Positions 9,840 to 19,539 of a DNA stretch of 64,000 nt are shown piece after piece. The DNA lies in the NCBI GenBank assembly GCA_023266115.1, contig JAHFRU010000013.1:19904-83903 (forward strand), written 5' to 3'. This DNA is from Gammaproteobacteria bacterium. Lineage in GTDB: Bacteria; Pseudomonadota; Gammaproteobacteria; VBWC01. Under the pieces are notes generated by a model, which worked only from the letters and a program-made list of their open reading frames with translations, had not been told where the DNA came from and did no database searches. Positions within the stretch are counted from its first letter, which is position 1. Every line of letters begins with the position of its first letter. The position numbers were made by a program, and so were the translations under genes.

Positions 9840-12575
9840 TCAATGTTCCGCAGTCGCGCGGCGCGCGCGATACACACCAAATATTCCGACGAGTAGCGTC
9901 AGCAACCAACCGAATGCACCGCCGCCGCCGCCACCGCTCGGCGCGGGCGCGGCATCGTCATCGATGATCGTTACGGCGGCACTACCGGACGAACCGATTA
10001 GATAAGCTGACTGGCTGGCGAGCGTCAGCGTCACGGTTTCATCGCCCTCGACCAGACTGTCGTTAACCGGCTTGATTGCTATCACAACGTTGCTGCTGCC
10101 GGCGGGGATAATCACGCTGCTGCCACTGATCGCCGTGTAGTCGCTGACAGGCGTCGCCGTGCCTCCCACCGAGAAAAACACCGCCAGCGGGTTCGTCTTC
10201 AGACCCGTCCGGCTGACGGTAAAAAAGCCCTGGGTCCCATCGGATTCCCGGGCGTTCACACTACTCGCCGTCACCGTGACGGTCGGCACCAGCGGCACCT
10301 CGTCATCGAAGATCGTGACGGTGGCAGTGCCCGGAGTACCTACTGCGTATCCGGTGCCCGGCGACAGCGTGACCGTAACCGTTTCATCACCCTCGAGGAG
10401 ATTGTCATCCACCGGCGTTATCGTCATGGTCACCGTCTGGTTACCGATTATCACTGTCGCCGGCGAAGCCAGCAGCGGCGCGTAATCGCTGCCGGCGTGA
10501 TTGGCCGTACCGGTGACGCCAAAGCTTATATCGGTGTTGGCCGTTGCAACTCCGTTTAAACTGATGGTAAATGTACCCGGGTCCCGACCAAGTTCGGCGG
10601 CGTTCTCGTCGGTCGCGGTGATCGTCGCGATATACTTGTCATCGTCGCTATTCGTCACGGTAATATCCGCGACGTCGACACCGATGTAATTTGCGTCGCT
10701 ACCGGCGTCTATCGCGGCGACGATCGTAACAACCTTGTTTCCGTCGGCGACGCTATCGTCCACCGCTGTCAGCGCGATGTCCTGCGGAGTATTCCAGTTC
10801 GCATTGGTAAACGTCAACTGCGCTGATGTGCCGCCATTGACTTTCACCTCGGCGGGGTCACTTGAGGTGAAGCTGATCATAACGGGATTCGTTGGCTGCG
10901 TATGCAGCACCACCCCGACATTGACCGCCGTAACCGTGTCGGCTTCGGACAATACGATTCCGGAAGCGGGAATCACCGTAACCGCATGCCGACTGCCAGT
11001 GCCGTAGCGGACAATCACATCGGATACGAGGGGGCTGTTACCGCCGGCGGGCACAAGCGTAACTTTATAGGCTAATACCCGATCGTTCGCAGGTGTCTGT
11101 GCCTGGTTAAGCGAAGCCGGAATACTGGTGCAGGCGACCCAGATCGATCGCTTGAAACAACCACCAGGCAGATCGTTGGCCGAATTCCAGTATGAAGCAA
11201 ACGTGCTATCAGGTCCTACGAAATAGGTAGCAGCAGTATTGACATCGAAATAATTGGCATTAGTGGGATTAGGCGGATCGGCAAGCGCATTTGCATCTTT
11301 ATCGCTTATGTTACCTCCCTGATCGGCAGCGGCAAGCTTAAGCTGCACTTTCGATCCCGGCGGCAGTGTCGCGTCCTCGGTCCAGTAGATGGCGTCGATA
11401 TGATTGGCCACGGCATTTGTATCGAGCCTCGATGAACTTAGTAACCGCGGCGTCGTATCCGGATCATCCCGGTAATTCAGCATTATGCTGTTAAGCGTCG
11501 GCGCCCCGCCCAACGGGGCGACAATTTCCGTCTTGTATTGAAAGTATCTTTTCACCCCGAGGCTCGCGAGACTGGCCGGGCTCGCCGCTAATATTTGAGT
11601 CCACGCCGTCCAGCTAGCCGGCGATGCCGTCGGGCTGGGCTGGCTGCCGGCGCGGACGAATATATATACATTACTGCTCGACGGCGTTGTGCGGTCGAAA
11701 TCCAGTGTGGTTAATTCCCGCCCCTTGGTTAAATCCAGAATCTTGGAAAGATAGGTACCGCTCGAAAATCCGGCCTTGAGCCCGACGCTGTCCCCGGTGA
11801 CTTCAACACCGGTACCGCTGGGAAAATTGACGTAGCCGACGGTGACATCATCCAGCGTCGGCGATACGGCCGCATTGTTGGTCGCAAACCGCGCCTCGTA
11901 CTGCACGTACCGTCGCTCAAGGAACGAGCCTATCGTAAATCCGTTGGCAAGCTCCTGCCACGCCGTCCATGTGCCGTCGGGGGGCGTGGTGTTGCCGGCC
12001 CGCAGGTAAATTGTGGCGGTGAACTGTCCGGGATCGCCGTCCGCACTGATCGTCGTGCCCGACGGCACCGTTGCGGAGAACAGCACGTTTTTCAGGCCGT
12101 AATGAGCACCCGGCAGGTAGGTATCTATCAGCGTCGACGTATACGTACCGCTGACTTGCCCGGACACCAGCTGGATACTACCACCGGAAACATCGACGTT
12201 CGTCAATACTGGCGGCACCCCGGCAAAGGTTGCCGTGAAGTCGGCATCACTGGTACGAGTGACGAAATCCTGCGCGAACGCGAAATCGCTATCCAACGTA
12301 TGCAGGATGGAAATGATCGGTCCGACCGCGAGCAGATCGGCCCCACCGTTAACTGCCGAGAGCAGATTGTCCTTCAATTTCCATTTGTTCCAGCCGGTGT
12401 TGTTCGCCGGCGCCAGCGCTGGCGAGTCGGTATTTCCGCCACCCCAGTTGGTTTGATTGAAACTGGATGCTCCGTCCGCAAACAACAACGACGGCATCGC
12501 AGTAAAAACTACCAGCCCAAGGAGGATAGAACGCGGATCGATACGAAAACGCAGCCACTCGCGCCGTGGCGTCAC
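9840..12575 (-). CDS. Secreted Calx-beta repeat protein with GlyGly-CTERM tail
   Basis: A signal peptide (ILLGLVVFTAMPSLLFA before DGASSF) is followed by a beta-rich N-terminal half with two similar blocks (WTAWQELANG...RYVQYEARF and WTAWTQILAA...RYFQYKTEI). Several Calx-beta-like domains follow, each with the V(D/N)DxxxEGDETVT(V/L)TL signature. The C-terminus is a glycine run, a hydrophobic stretch (AFGWLLTLLVGIFGVY) and RARR, the tripartite GlyGly-CTERM signal processed by rhombosortase in gammaproteobacteria. It is expected to be exported and surface anchored or released, possibly in adhesion. The start is uncertain: GTG 12575 gives a 33-residue signal peptide, while the frame is open to a TTG at 12761 without a good ribosome-binding site. 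Confidence 0.82.
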   Translation of the reverse strand: MTPRREWLRFRIDPRSILLGLVVFTAMPSLLFADGASSFNQTNWGGGNTDSPALAPANNTGWNKWKLKDNLLSAVNGGADLLAVGPIISILHTLDSDFAFAQDFVTRTSDADFTATFAGVPPVLTNVDVSGGSIQLVSGQVSGTYTSTLIDTYLPGAHYGLKNVLFSATVPSGTTISADGDPGQFTATIYLRAGNTTPPDGTWTAWQELANGFTIGSFLERRYVQYEARFATNNAAVSPTLDDVTVGYVNFPSGTGVEVTGDSVGLKAGFSSGTYLSKILDLTKGRELTTLDFDRTTPSSSNVYIFVRAGSQPSPTASPASWTAWTQILAASPASLASLGVKRYFQYKTEIVAPLGGAPTLNSIMLNYRDDPDTTPRLLSSSRLDTNAVANHIDAIYWTEDATLPPGSKVQLKLAAADQGGNISDKDANALADPPNPTNANYFDVNTAATYFVGPDSTFASYWNSANDLPGGCFKRSIWVACTSIPASLNQAQTPANDRVLAYKVTLVPAGGNSPLVSDVIVRYGTGSRHAVTVIPASGIVLSEADTVTAVNVGVVLHTQPTNPVMISFTSSDPAEVKVNGGTSAQLTFTNANWNTPQDIALTAVDDSVADGNKVVTIVAAIDAGSDANYIGVDVADITVTNSDDDKYIATITATDENAAELGRDPGTFTISLNGVATANTDISFGVTGTANHAGSDYAPLLASPATVIIGNQTVTMTITPVDDNLLEGDETVTVTLSPGTGYAVGTPGTATVTIFDDEVPLVPTVTVTASSVNARESDGTQGFFTVSRTGLKTNPLAVFFSVGGTATPVSDYTAISGSSVIIPAGSSNVVIAIKPVNDSLVEGDETVTLTLASQSAYLIGSSGSAAVTIIDDDAAPAPSGGGGGGAFGWLLTLLVGIFGVYRARRATAEH

Positions 12576-13054
12576 GGCGGCGGGAAGGTGCTGAAATTTA
12601 CCGATTACGTCATCGTTCACAGTCAGTAATCCGGGTTTTTCTGGCCGACGTGCCAAAAAATCCCTGTCATTGTCTGGCAAACATGAACCGTTTCGAGATT
12701 CGACCGAAAGATCCGGTTTTCGGCAGGCAGTAATAGTCGGTCGGCTACTGCAGGTTGGCAAAGTTTACAGTTTACCTTTGTATTATCGGCAATTTTTTCA
12801 ATTACCTTAGGGGACTGTAGATCGTTTTAGCCTCTAAAACAGAGAGTTATATCGGGACTCCTTTCGCTGACCGACAGTACAATCTGCTCTCTGCCAACCT
12901 TTATCTGGACACAGCAACAACGGTGCCACCCGATTTTTAGCGGTTAATTATAAACGGTTTTACCGCGCTTAACCATGACGGATACACGAAACCTCCGCCG
13001 CGTAATGACCCGATACGTACTCAATTCCGACACTGAGCGTGCTGCTCCAGCCAG
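12576..13054. other. Gene-free interval upstream of the Calx-beta gene
   Basis: No credible ORF was found on either strand. A TATAAT on the minus strand (12947-12952) has only a poor -35 (TGGTTA, 12970-12975) and would give a leader of over 350 bases if the GTG start at 12575 is right. The interval is noticeably richer in A+T than its neighbours and presumably holds the promoter of the Calx-beta gene. Confidence 0.4.
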
Positions 13055-14095
13055 CTACTCGACCACCGCATCAGGCGGCAATTCGGGCGGCGCGATCCGC
13101 GGAAACCGGCCGCCGAGACTTTGCAGGAAGGCGACTATGTCTTTCACGTCGGCGGCGGCGACTTCCTTGTTCAGCTGAGTTTTGGCCATGACGCGCACGG
13201 CTTCATCCAGCGTCGCCACCGAGCCGTTATGGAAATACGGCGCGGTAACCACAATATTCCGCAACGTCGGTACCCGCCACATGTACCGGTGACCCTCGAC
13301 GCCCGTTACGCGAACACGTCCCGGATCGTCCAGCAAATGGTACTGCTGCTCATATCGACTGCCACGATAGTTCGGAAACAGCTCCCAGAACCCTTCGCCC
13401 ATTGCAAGCTGCAGACCGGGCTGCGGACCGGCCAGATTAACCCAGAAATGGCAGGCCGCGCAGCCGGTTTCGATGAAAGTGGCAAAGCCGCGTTGCTGCT
13501 GATCTGTCAACGCGCGCTTGTTGCCACGCAGATAGCGGTCGAAGGCGCTGTCGGGCGTGATGAGCGTACGCTCGAAGTCGGCGATTGCTCGCGCGATGTT
13601 TTGCGATGTAACAGCATTGACGCCGCCGAACACCCGATCGAACTGCTGCCGGTAGCCGTCGATTGCGGCGATGCGTTGCTCCAGCATCGCGGCGTCCTTC
13701 AGCCCCATGATGTCCGCATCCAGCACATGCGTCTGCACCTGATCCTCGAGGCTGGGCGAACGGCCGTCCTGATACAGCGCGCCGTAAAAGGCGGCGTTCC
13801 ACAGCGTCGGTGTCGAGCGCTGGCCGTGGCGTCCATGCGCTCCAACCGACACCTGCCTGCCGTCGTCGCCGCCCGACATCAGATCGTGGCAGGAATTACA
13901 CGACACCGAGCGGTCATCCGACAATCGGCGATCGAAGAACAACTGTTTACCCAGCGCTATCTTGGCCTTGGTCGGCAGGTTATCCGCAGGATACGGCGGC
14001 TGCTTCGGCAGCGGCTGGAACGCGTCGAATGCCGCTACCGGTGGAATACATAACAATGCGAACACAACACTGGCGATGCGGCCTGATACCGTCAT
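13055..14095 (-). CDS. Dihaem cytochrome c peroxidase / MauG-like protein
   Basis: A Sec signal peptide (cleavage after PPVAA, residue 22) leads into a periplasmic protein with two c-type haem sites, CNSCH (66-70) and CAACH (212-216). Flanking blocks LGKQLFFDRRLS and RNIVVTAPYFHNGS are typical of bacterial cytochrome c peroxidases. The enzyme would reduce H2O2 in the periplasm using cytochrome c, or act as a MauG-type oxidase. At 346 residues the length is normal. It stands alone, between the Calx-beta gene and nagZ, with no obvious partner. Confidence 0.92.
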   Translation of the reverse strand: MTVSGRIASVVFALLCIPPVAAFDAFQPLPKQPPYPADNLPTKAKIALGKQLFFDRRLSDDRSVSCNSCHDLMSGGDDGRQVSVGAHGRHGQRSTPTLWNAAFYGALYQDGRSPSLEDQVQTHVLDADIMGLKDAAMLEQRIAAIDGYRQQFDRVFGGVNAVTSQNIARAIADFERTLITPDSAFDRYLRGNKRALTDQQQRGFATFIETGCAACHFWVNLAGPQPGLQLAMGEGFWELFPNYRGSRYEQQYHLLDDPGRVRVTGVEGHRYMWRVPTLRNIVVTAPYFHNGSVATLDEAVRVMAKTQLNKEVAAADVKDIVAFLQSLGGRFPRIAPPELPPDAVVE

Positions 14096-14124
14096 GAGTC
14101 TCTATCACTCTCCATCGGTTTGTT

Positions 14125-15168
14125 TCAAATTAATGCGAGGGTTTCCGGCGGCGCGTAAGCCAACACCGCGCGTGATGCCTGCAGCCATCGCGGATCTTTG
14201 CCTAGCTGGCCGCGGCCGATCGAGTGGCGTCCGTGCATCCTTGCCAGGCGAATCGCCGCGACCGGATCGCTGGTGTGGCGCAGCTCGTCCAGCATGCCCG
14301 GAAGCAGCTCGAGCTGGTGGCACACCAACACCATGTCACAGCCGGCATCCAGTGCCGCCTGTGCACGATCGACGACGTTACCGATGACACTGGCGCCCGT
14401 CATTGTCAGGTCATCAGAAAAAATCGCCCCCTGAAAACCGATGCGGTCGCGTAACACGGTTCGCAGCCAGAAAGGCGAAAATCCCGCAGGATGGGGATCT
14501 ATACTTGAATAGACCACGTGGGCAATCATGAGCGCCGGCAATCCATAGTGAATCATCCGCTCGAAGGGCAGCAGATCCTCGAATTCGAGGTCCGCGTAAC
14601 TGCGTTCGTCCGTGGCGACCGCGGTATGAGTGTCCGCCGCGACGAAACCGTGCCCGGGAAAGTGCTTGCCGGTCGCCGACATGCCCGCCGCCGTCATACC
14701 GTTCATGTACGCATGGGCAAGCTCCGCGACAATCTGCGGATCGCGGTGGAATGCGCGGTCGCCGATGACCCCGCTGCGGCCGGTATCCAGATCGAGCACC
14801 GGCGCGAAACTGATGTCGATGCCAACAGAACGGAGTTCCCTCGCCATCAACCAGCCCGTGGTTTCGGCCAGTGTCTTCGCGCGCCGGGGGTCTTGATCGT
14901 GGATGTGACCCAGCTCGCGCACGGCCGGCAACAAGGTGAAACCCTTGCGCAGCCGCTGCACCCGGCCGCCTTCCTGGTCAACCGCCACCAGCAAAGGCGG
15001 CTCGCGCAGCGCATGAACGTTGCGCACCAGCGCGGTGATCTGCTCCGGTGATTCGATATTGTGGCCAAACAGGATGACACCGCCGATCAGCGGATGGCGC
15101 AGATATTCTTGTTCAACCGGGGTCAATTCGCAGCCCGACAGGCCGACCATCAGCGGTCCCAGCGACAT
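14125..15168 (-). CDS. nagZ: Beta-N-acetylhexosaminidase NagZ
   Basis: This is a cytosolic glycoside hydrolase family 3 enzyme that removes GlcNAc from anhydro-muropeptides during cell-wall recycling. The 347 residues show AVDQEGGRVQRL (62-73), the signature KHFPGHG (168-174) with the mobile-loop His, and FSDDLTM carrying the nucleophile Asp. It is the last gene of a group with two permeases, a YkuD enzyme and a solute-binding lipoprotein; that context favours a muropeptide import and breakdown unit. Confidence 0.96.
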   Translation of the reverse strand: MSLGPLMVGLSGCELTPVEQEYLRHPLIGGVILFGHNIESPEQITALVRNVHALREPPLLVAVDQEGGRVQRLRKGFTLLPAVRELGHIHDQDPRRAKTLAETTGWLMARELRSVGIDISFAPVLDLDTGRSGVIGDRAFHRDPQIVAELAHAYMNGMTAAGMSATGKHFPGHGFVAADTHTAVATDERSYADLEFEDLLPFERMIHYGLPALMIAHVVYSSIDPHPAGFSPFWLRTVLRDRIGFQGAIFSDDLTMTGASVIGNVVDRAQAALDAGCDMVLVCHQLELLPGMLDELRHTSDPVAAIRLARMHGRHSIGRGQLGKDPRWLQASRAVLAYAPPETLALI

Positions 15169-15201
15169 CGTGTTTCGTTATCCTCCCGACAACACAGCTA
15201 T

Positions 15202-16011
15202 TCAAACTTGCCTGTCACGCGCGGCAGCCCGTACGTCCAGCCTGTCACGCAGTCGATCACCGAGCAGATTGACCGACAGCACAACCAGCATCAGCGCCAC
15301 CCCGGGTACCAGCACGATATGAGGCGCTACCAGCATGTAGCGGGTGCCGTCGCGTATCATACTGCCCCATGAGGCATCCGGCGGCTGGATACCCAGACCA
15401 AGAAACGACAGTCCGGCCTCGCCGATAATAACACCGGCGACCGCGAAGCTCGCCTCGACTATCAGCGGCGCCAGGATCAGCGGTAGCAGATGTCTGACGA
15501 TGATCCGCGCCTGGCCGGTACCCAGCGCCACGGCGGCCTGGACATGTTCGCGATGCTTGATCGACAGCACCTGCGCGCGCGCCAGCCGGGCAAAGCCCAC
15601 CCAGCCGACCGTACTCAATGCGATGACGACGTTATCGATACCGGGCCCCATCAGGCCAGCCATCGCGATCGCCAGCAAAATTCCGGGAAACGCGAGAAAG
15701 ATATCGATGACTCTGACCGTTACGTGGTCCCACCAGCCGCCCAGATAGCCGCTTGCCGCACCGATCGCGGTACCGGCCATGAACGAAACGGCGACCACCC
15801 AGAGCGCCACAAAAAACGATGTTTGTGCACCGGCAACCACGCGGTCCCCCAACGCCCTGCCCAGATCGTCATAGCCAAACCAGGCCCCCTCGCCCGGCGG
15901 CACGATGATCTTGTCGAGCTGAATATAATCCGGCTGCAAGGCGAAGAACGGTCCGGCGATCGCCATGACAAACCAGATCAGCAGTACCGCCCCCGGCAGC
16001 CAGAGACGCAT
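15202..16011 (-). CDS. ABC transporter permease, DppC/OppC type
   Basis: About six hydrophobic segments are present, with a binding-protein-dependent transport domain carrying the EAA loop (EHVQAAVALGTGQARIIVRHLLPLIL, written here as EHVQAAVALGTGQ and ARIIVRHLLPLIL). The ATG at 16011 shares a base with the stop of the DppB-type gene (TGATG), preceded by a strong AGGAGGGAGGG. It is an inner-membrane half of a peptide importer. No ATPase gene is present in the group, so the energising subunits must be encoded elsewhere. Confidence 0.9.
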   Translation of the reverse strand: MRLWLPGAVLLIWFVMAIAGPFFALQPDYIQLDKIIVPPGEGAWFGYDDLGRALGDRVVAGAQTSFFVALWVVAVSFMAGTAIGAASGYLGGWWDHVTVRVIDIFLAFPGILLAIAMAGLMGPGIDNVVIALSTVGWVGFARLARAQVLSIKHREHVQAAVALGTGQARIIVRHLLPLILAPLIVEASFAVAGVIIGEAGLSFLGLGIQPPDASWGSMIRDGTRYMLVAPHIVLVPGVALMLVVLSVNLLGDRLRDRLDVRAAARDRQV

Positions 16012-16940
16012 CACCCTCCCTCCTGCAAACGTATGCGCGGATCCACCCAGGCGTACACCAGGTCGGTCATGGTATTGACGAGGACATAGGTGAAACTGAT
16101 CAGCAACACGGCGGCCTGTACCAATGGATAATCGCGCCGCTGTATCGCATCGATCGTCACCTGCCCGACCCCGGGCCAGCTGAACACGATTTCCGTCACC
16201 ACGGCCCCGGCCAGCAGCACGCCGAGCTGCAATCCCAGCAGCGTGATAATAGGCAACAACGCGTTACGCAATGCGTGTACGCCAATCACCCGTCGTTCGT
16301 CCAGCCCCTTCGCCCGTGCGGTACGAATAAAGTCCTCACCGAGCACCTCCAGCAGCGTCGCGCGTATCATGCGGGCCAGTATCGCCGCCATTGCCGTACC
16401 GAGCGTCAGTGCGGGCAGCACCAATGACGCCAGCCCTTCGCGCCCGCTCACCGGCAACCAGCCGAGCCACAGCGAGAACAGCAGGATTAACATCGGGCCG
16501 AGCCAGAAATTCGGTATCGAAACTCCCAGCAGCGATACCCCCATCGACGTGTAATCCCACAGCGTGTCCTTGCGTATCGCCGCGAGTATCCCAAGCGGAA
16601 ACGCGACGGCGACGGCGACGGCGAGCGCCGCCACCGCCAGCTCGGCAGTCGCCGGAACGCGTTCCAGCAGTATGTCGACCACCGGTTGACGGGAATGCAG
16701 CGAAACCCCCAGATCAAGGCGTAGCAGCCCGTCGAAAAAATTCACCAGCTGCGTTAGCAGCGGCAGATCAAGCCCCAGGGCATGCCGCAAAGCCTCGCGA
16801 TCGGCCAGCTGCGCCGATTCCCCGAGCATGACCTCAATCGGGTCGCCCGGCACCAGATGGATTAAAAAGAAGACGAGACAGGACACACCCAGCATCACCA
16901 GCAGCGCACTGATCAATCGGGATACCGAGATATTTAACAT
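16011..16940 (-). CDS. ABC transporter permease, DppB/OppB type
   Basis: The N-terminus (SRLISALLVMLGVSCLVFFLIHLVPGDP, here as SRLISALLVMLGV and FFLIHLVPGDP) is the family hallmark: one membrane span followed by a periplasmic VPGDP. The EAA-like loop (EDFIRTARAKGLDERRVI) and the C-terminal ALVNTMTDLVYAWVDPRIR-like end also match DppB proteins. Partner of the adjacent DppC-type permease. The stop overlaps the next start, so the two permeases are translated together. Confidence 0.92.
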   Translation of the reverse strand: MLNISVSRLISALLVMLGVSCLVFFLIHLVPGDPIEVMLGESAQLADREALRHALGLDLPLLTQLVNFFDGLLRLDLGVSLHSRQPVVDILLERVPATAELAVAALAVAVAVAFPLGILAAIRKDTLWDYTSMGVSLLGVSIPNFWLGPMLILLFSLWLGWLPVSGREGLASLVLPALTLGTAMAAILARMIRATLLEVLGEDFIRTARAKGLDERRVIGVHALRNALLPIITLLGLQLGVLLAGAVVTEIVFSWPGVGQVTIDAIQRRDYPLVQAAVLLISFTYVLVNTMTDLVYAWVDPRIRLQEGG

Positions 16941-16991
16941 AATAATAGTTATTCTTCGGTTATCGGGGGCCTGCCGACCGGGATGAGTTCG

Positions 16992-17486
16992 TCATGGCCT
17001 GATCAGCACACGGGTTCCGGCCATGACCCTGTCGAACAGCGCGATGACGTCCGCGTTGTGCATCCGCACACAGCCATGCGACGCGGGCACGCCCATAGTT
17101 GTGGCATCCGGGCTGCCGTGAATATAAATATAACGCCGCATCGTATCGACATCGCCAAGGCGGTTTCTGCCAGGCTCCAGCCCGCTCAACCACAGTATCC
17201 GGGTCAGTATCCAGTCGCGTCCGGGAAAGCGCGCACCGAGTTCCGCGGTGTAAATCTCGCCAGTCGGGCGTCGCGCGGCAAACACCGTGTCAACCGGGCT
17301 TCCGGCACCAATGCGCGCGCGGATAACGTGCCAGCCGCGCGGCGTGCACTCGCTGCCGTTACGTTCTCCGGCACCGTTGCGTGCAGTCGACACCGCCGCG
17401 ATAAACACCACCTTTGCGTTATCGAGCAATCGCAGGCGTTGGCTCGCCAGTTCGATGTCGATATACGGGTCGCTCCGAAGGGTCAT
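16992..17486 (-). CDS. YkuD-family L,D-transpeptidase or LD-carboxypeptidase, no signal peptide
   Basis: The 164-residue protein ends with the YkuD catalytic motif: His123 (YIHGSPD) and SHGCVRM with Cys139. It begins MTLRSDPYIDIEL, with no signal peptide or membrane segment, which is unusual for a cell-wall cross-linking transpeptidase. Signal-less YkuD proteins such as Acinetobacter ElsL act in the cytosol as LD-carboxypeptidases in peptidoglycan recycling. Position supports that reading: its ATGA overlaps the solute-binding protein stop and it precedes two permeases and nagZ. The family call is firm; the recycling role is inference. Confidence 0.85.
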   Translation of the reverse strand: MTLRSDPYIDIELASQRLRLLDNAKVVFIAAVSTARNGAGERNGSECTPRGWHVIRARIGAGSPVDTVFAARRPTGEIYTAELGARFPGRDWILTRILWLSGLEPGRNRLGDVDTMRRYIYIHGSPDATTMGVPASHGCVRMHNADVIALFDRVMAGTRVLIRP

Positions 17487-18982
17487 CGCGTCCGTTTCAC
17501 CCGTTCCAGGCCGTCATAGTTACCATCCGCCGCGAGGCGGTAACCGGTTACCTGACGGCGCGTCACGACGATATGATCCTCATACCATAATGGAACATAG
17601 GGCAGCCGCTGGTACAAGAGTTCCTGGAGTTTGCGGTAGTCCGCCGCCTGACTCGCCGTATCGGCGGCAGTTTCAGCCGCCTCGATCAAGCCGTCCACGC
17701 CTGCGTCCGCCAGATGCCCCCGGTTGGCACCGCCAGGCGGCACCGACTGTGAATGAAATACATAGCGGAAGATATCCGGTGTCTTGATGCCTACCCAGCT
17801 CAGACTGTACATCTGGAACCGGCCTGACTTGATGTCACCGTAGAACGTCCCCCAATCGTAGCTGCGCAACGCCACCCGGATACCGACATCGGCGAGCTGG
17901 CTCTGGATAATCGTCGCCAGACGGATACGAAACGGGTCACTGGACGTTTTGTACGTTAGCGCCAGCGGCCGCTCGCTACTGTATCCGGCATCATGCAACA
18001 GTCTTCGCGATAACGCCGGGTCATAGGCATAACCTGGCAGTCCGGGATGGCCCGCCCAATGATCCGGCACTAGTAACGCGCTGGCCGGCCGGGCGGCATC
18101 GCCCAGCACATGGGTGATGATGGCCTGCCGATCCAGCGCATGGGCAATCGCCTGGCGCACATCGAGACGACCGACGTCCGGATCCTGCAGGTTAAAACCC
18201 AGATAGCTGAAGTTGGCACCGTTGCCACGCACAACTGTCACATCGTCCTGTTGCGCCAGGTACCGGACCAACTCCGGGGGCAGGTCGTTCTGTATGATAT
18301 CGAGCTCACCGCGCAACAGTTTGAGTACGCGTACCGTCGGATCAGGCACATAGAGAAAACGAAACGCCTGCCCGTCAGGCACACGCTGCAGTGTCAGGCG
18401 CCCCTCCTGCGGCCAGTCAACAAATCGGAACGGCCCACTCCCGACCGGCAGCTTGTTGAAGGCGTGGCCGGTATCGATCAGGTTCGCCGGCACGATACCG
18501 ATTACCAACTGGCCCGGAAAAATCAGGTCGGGCTCTTTGAGAAAAAAATCCACCGTGTCGTCATCCACCACCTCGATGCGCTCGATCGTGCCCAGGGTAC
18601 CGCGATGCGGCGACGCATTCTGCTCATCCAGCACGTAATCGTAGGTTGCCTTGACGTCCGCCGCGGTAAGGTGCGCGCCATTGTGAAAATCCCTGCCATG
18701 TCGCTGCAGCCGGAATCGATAGTGGCGATCGGCGAGTTTCTCCCAGCGCGCCAGCGCCGGAACCGGTTGATAGGTGTCGTCAAAGTCTACCAGTTGGCGG
18801 TAGACAAGGCGGTTGAGGCGGGCCGAAACGGCATCAGTAGCGAAGCGGGGATCGAGCGTGACCGGCCGGGCGGCCAGCCCAAAATTCACAACCCCGTCAG
18901 GCGGGGGAGCGCATCCGGCGACGAGCGACAGCAAAAACGCGATGGTGAGAATTTTCACGGGGCCGACGGCACAATAAGGCAT
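17483..18982 (-). CDS. Family 5 solute-binding lipoprotein (oligopeptide type)
   Basis: The N-terminus ends in the lipobox LVAGC (Cys about residue 24 from the ATG at 18982; a GTG at 18958 is an alternative start). The mature part follows the DppA/OppA fold: RPVTLDPRFATDAVS, FHNGAHLTAADV and VRQAIAHALDRQAII. It should capture peptides, possibly murein peptides given its neighbours, and deliver them to the two permeases. First gene of the group; the stop overlaps the YkuD gene by four bases. Confidence 0.9.
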   Translation of the reverse strand: MPYCAVGPVKILTIAFLLSLVAGCAPPPDGVVNFGLAARPVTLDPRFATDAVSARLNRLVYRQLVDFDDTYQPVPALARWEKLADRHYRFRLQRHGRDFHNGAHLTAADVKATYDYVLDEQNASPHRGTLGTIERIEVVDDDTVDFFLKEPDLIFPGQLVIGIVPANLIDTGHAFNKLPVGSGPFRFVDWPQEGRLTLQRVPDGQAFRFLYVPDPTVRVLKLLRGELDIIQNDLPPELVRYLAQQDDVTVVRGNGANFSYLGFNLQDPDVGRLDVRQAIAHALDRQAIITHVLGDAARPASALLVPDHWAGHPGLPGYAYDPALSRRLLHDAGYSSERPLALTYKTSSDPFRIRLATIIQSQLADVGIRVALRSYDWGTFYGDIKSGRFQMYSLSWVGIKTPDIFRYVFHSQSVPPGGANRGHLADAGVDGLIEAAETAADTASQAADYRKLQELLYQRLPYVPLWYEDHIVVTRRQVTGYRLAADGNYDGLERVKRTR

Positions 18983-19056
18983 CCAACAATGAGGTCGTCG
19001 TCACCCGTGTCATTCGGCATGGTTTTCTTTCGTGGTCATGACAACAACACCGCCAA

Positions 19057-19536
19057 TCAACGTTTGCCGCCCCAGCTCCGGTACGGATGCCTCACCAGAC
19101 ACACGTTATAGTAACGCGGGTCATCGGATACTTCATCTCCGGCCCATACCGGTTTCTGAAACGCCTCGTTCTGGTCCGTCAGCTCGATTTCCGCGACGAT
19201 CAGGCCGGCGTTCTCCCCGGAAAAGACATCCACATCCCAGACGTGTTCGCCGTGCATAACATGGTAGCGGACCTTCTCGACCAGCGGCCGTTCGCACAAG
19301 GTCGCCAGCAATTCGTTAGCGTCCTCGGCGGGTATGTTGTAATCGAACTCGGCGCGAGTGACACCGAGCGTCGCACTCTTGATATTCAGCCACGCCTCGT
19401 CGCCGGCAACGCGCACCCGTACCGAACTCTTCTCGCTGCCAAGCAAATACCCTTGCCGCATTGCAATGCCGTCACCGGCGCGCTGCTTCCAGGCATCGCT
19501 GACCACGAGAAACTTGCGCTCGATTTCGGTTGCCAT
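19057..19536 (-). CDS. CYTH-domain protein (triphosphate tunnel metalloenzyme)
   Basis: The 159-residue protein starts with EIERKFLV, the CYTH signature. Alternating charged strands follow (SSVRVRVAGDEAWLNIK, VEKVRYHV, WDVDVFSGEN, LIVAEIEL). Members of this short class are inorganic triphosphatases or act on other triphosphates, as shown for the Nitrosomonas enzyme. The physiological substrate is unknown. It lies three bases after the rlmD stop, so the two genes are probably cotranscribed. Confidence 0.9.
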   Translation of the reverse strand: MATEIERKFLVVSDAWKQRAGDGIAMRQGYLLGSEKSSVRVRVAGDEAWLNIKSATLGVTRAEFDYNIPAEDANELLATLCERPLVEKVRYHVMHGEHVWDVDVFSGENAGLIVAEIELTDQNEAFQKPVWAGDEVSDDPRYYNVCLVRHPYRSWGGKR

Positions 19537-19539
19537 CGG

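Noticed and set aside
12975..13178. 67-residue plus-strand ORF upstream of the Calx-beta gene
   Set aside because: It runs into the 3' end of the cytochrome peroxidase gene in an antisense frame and has no recognisable motif or ribosome-binding site.
18783..18800. A second ggcggtag (ops-like) string on the plus strand
   Set aside because: Only eight bases match, it lies inside the solute-binding protein gene and on the strand opposite to transcription.
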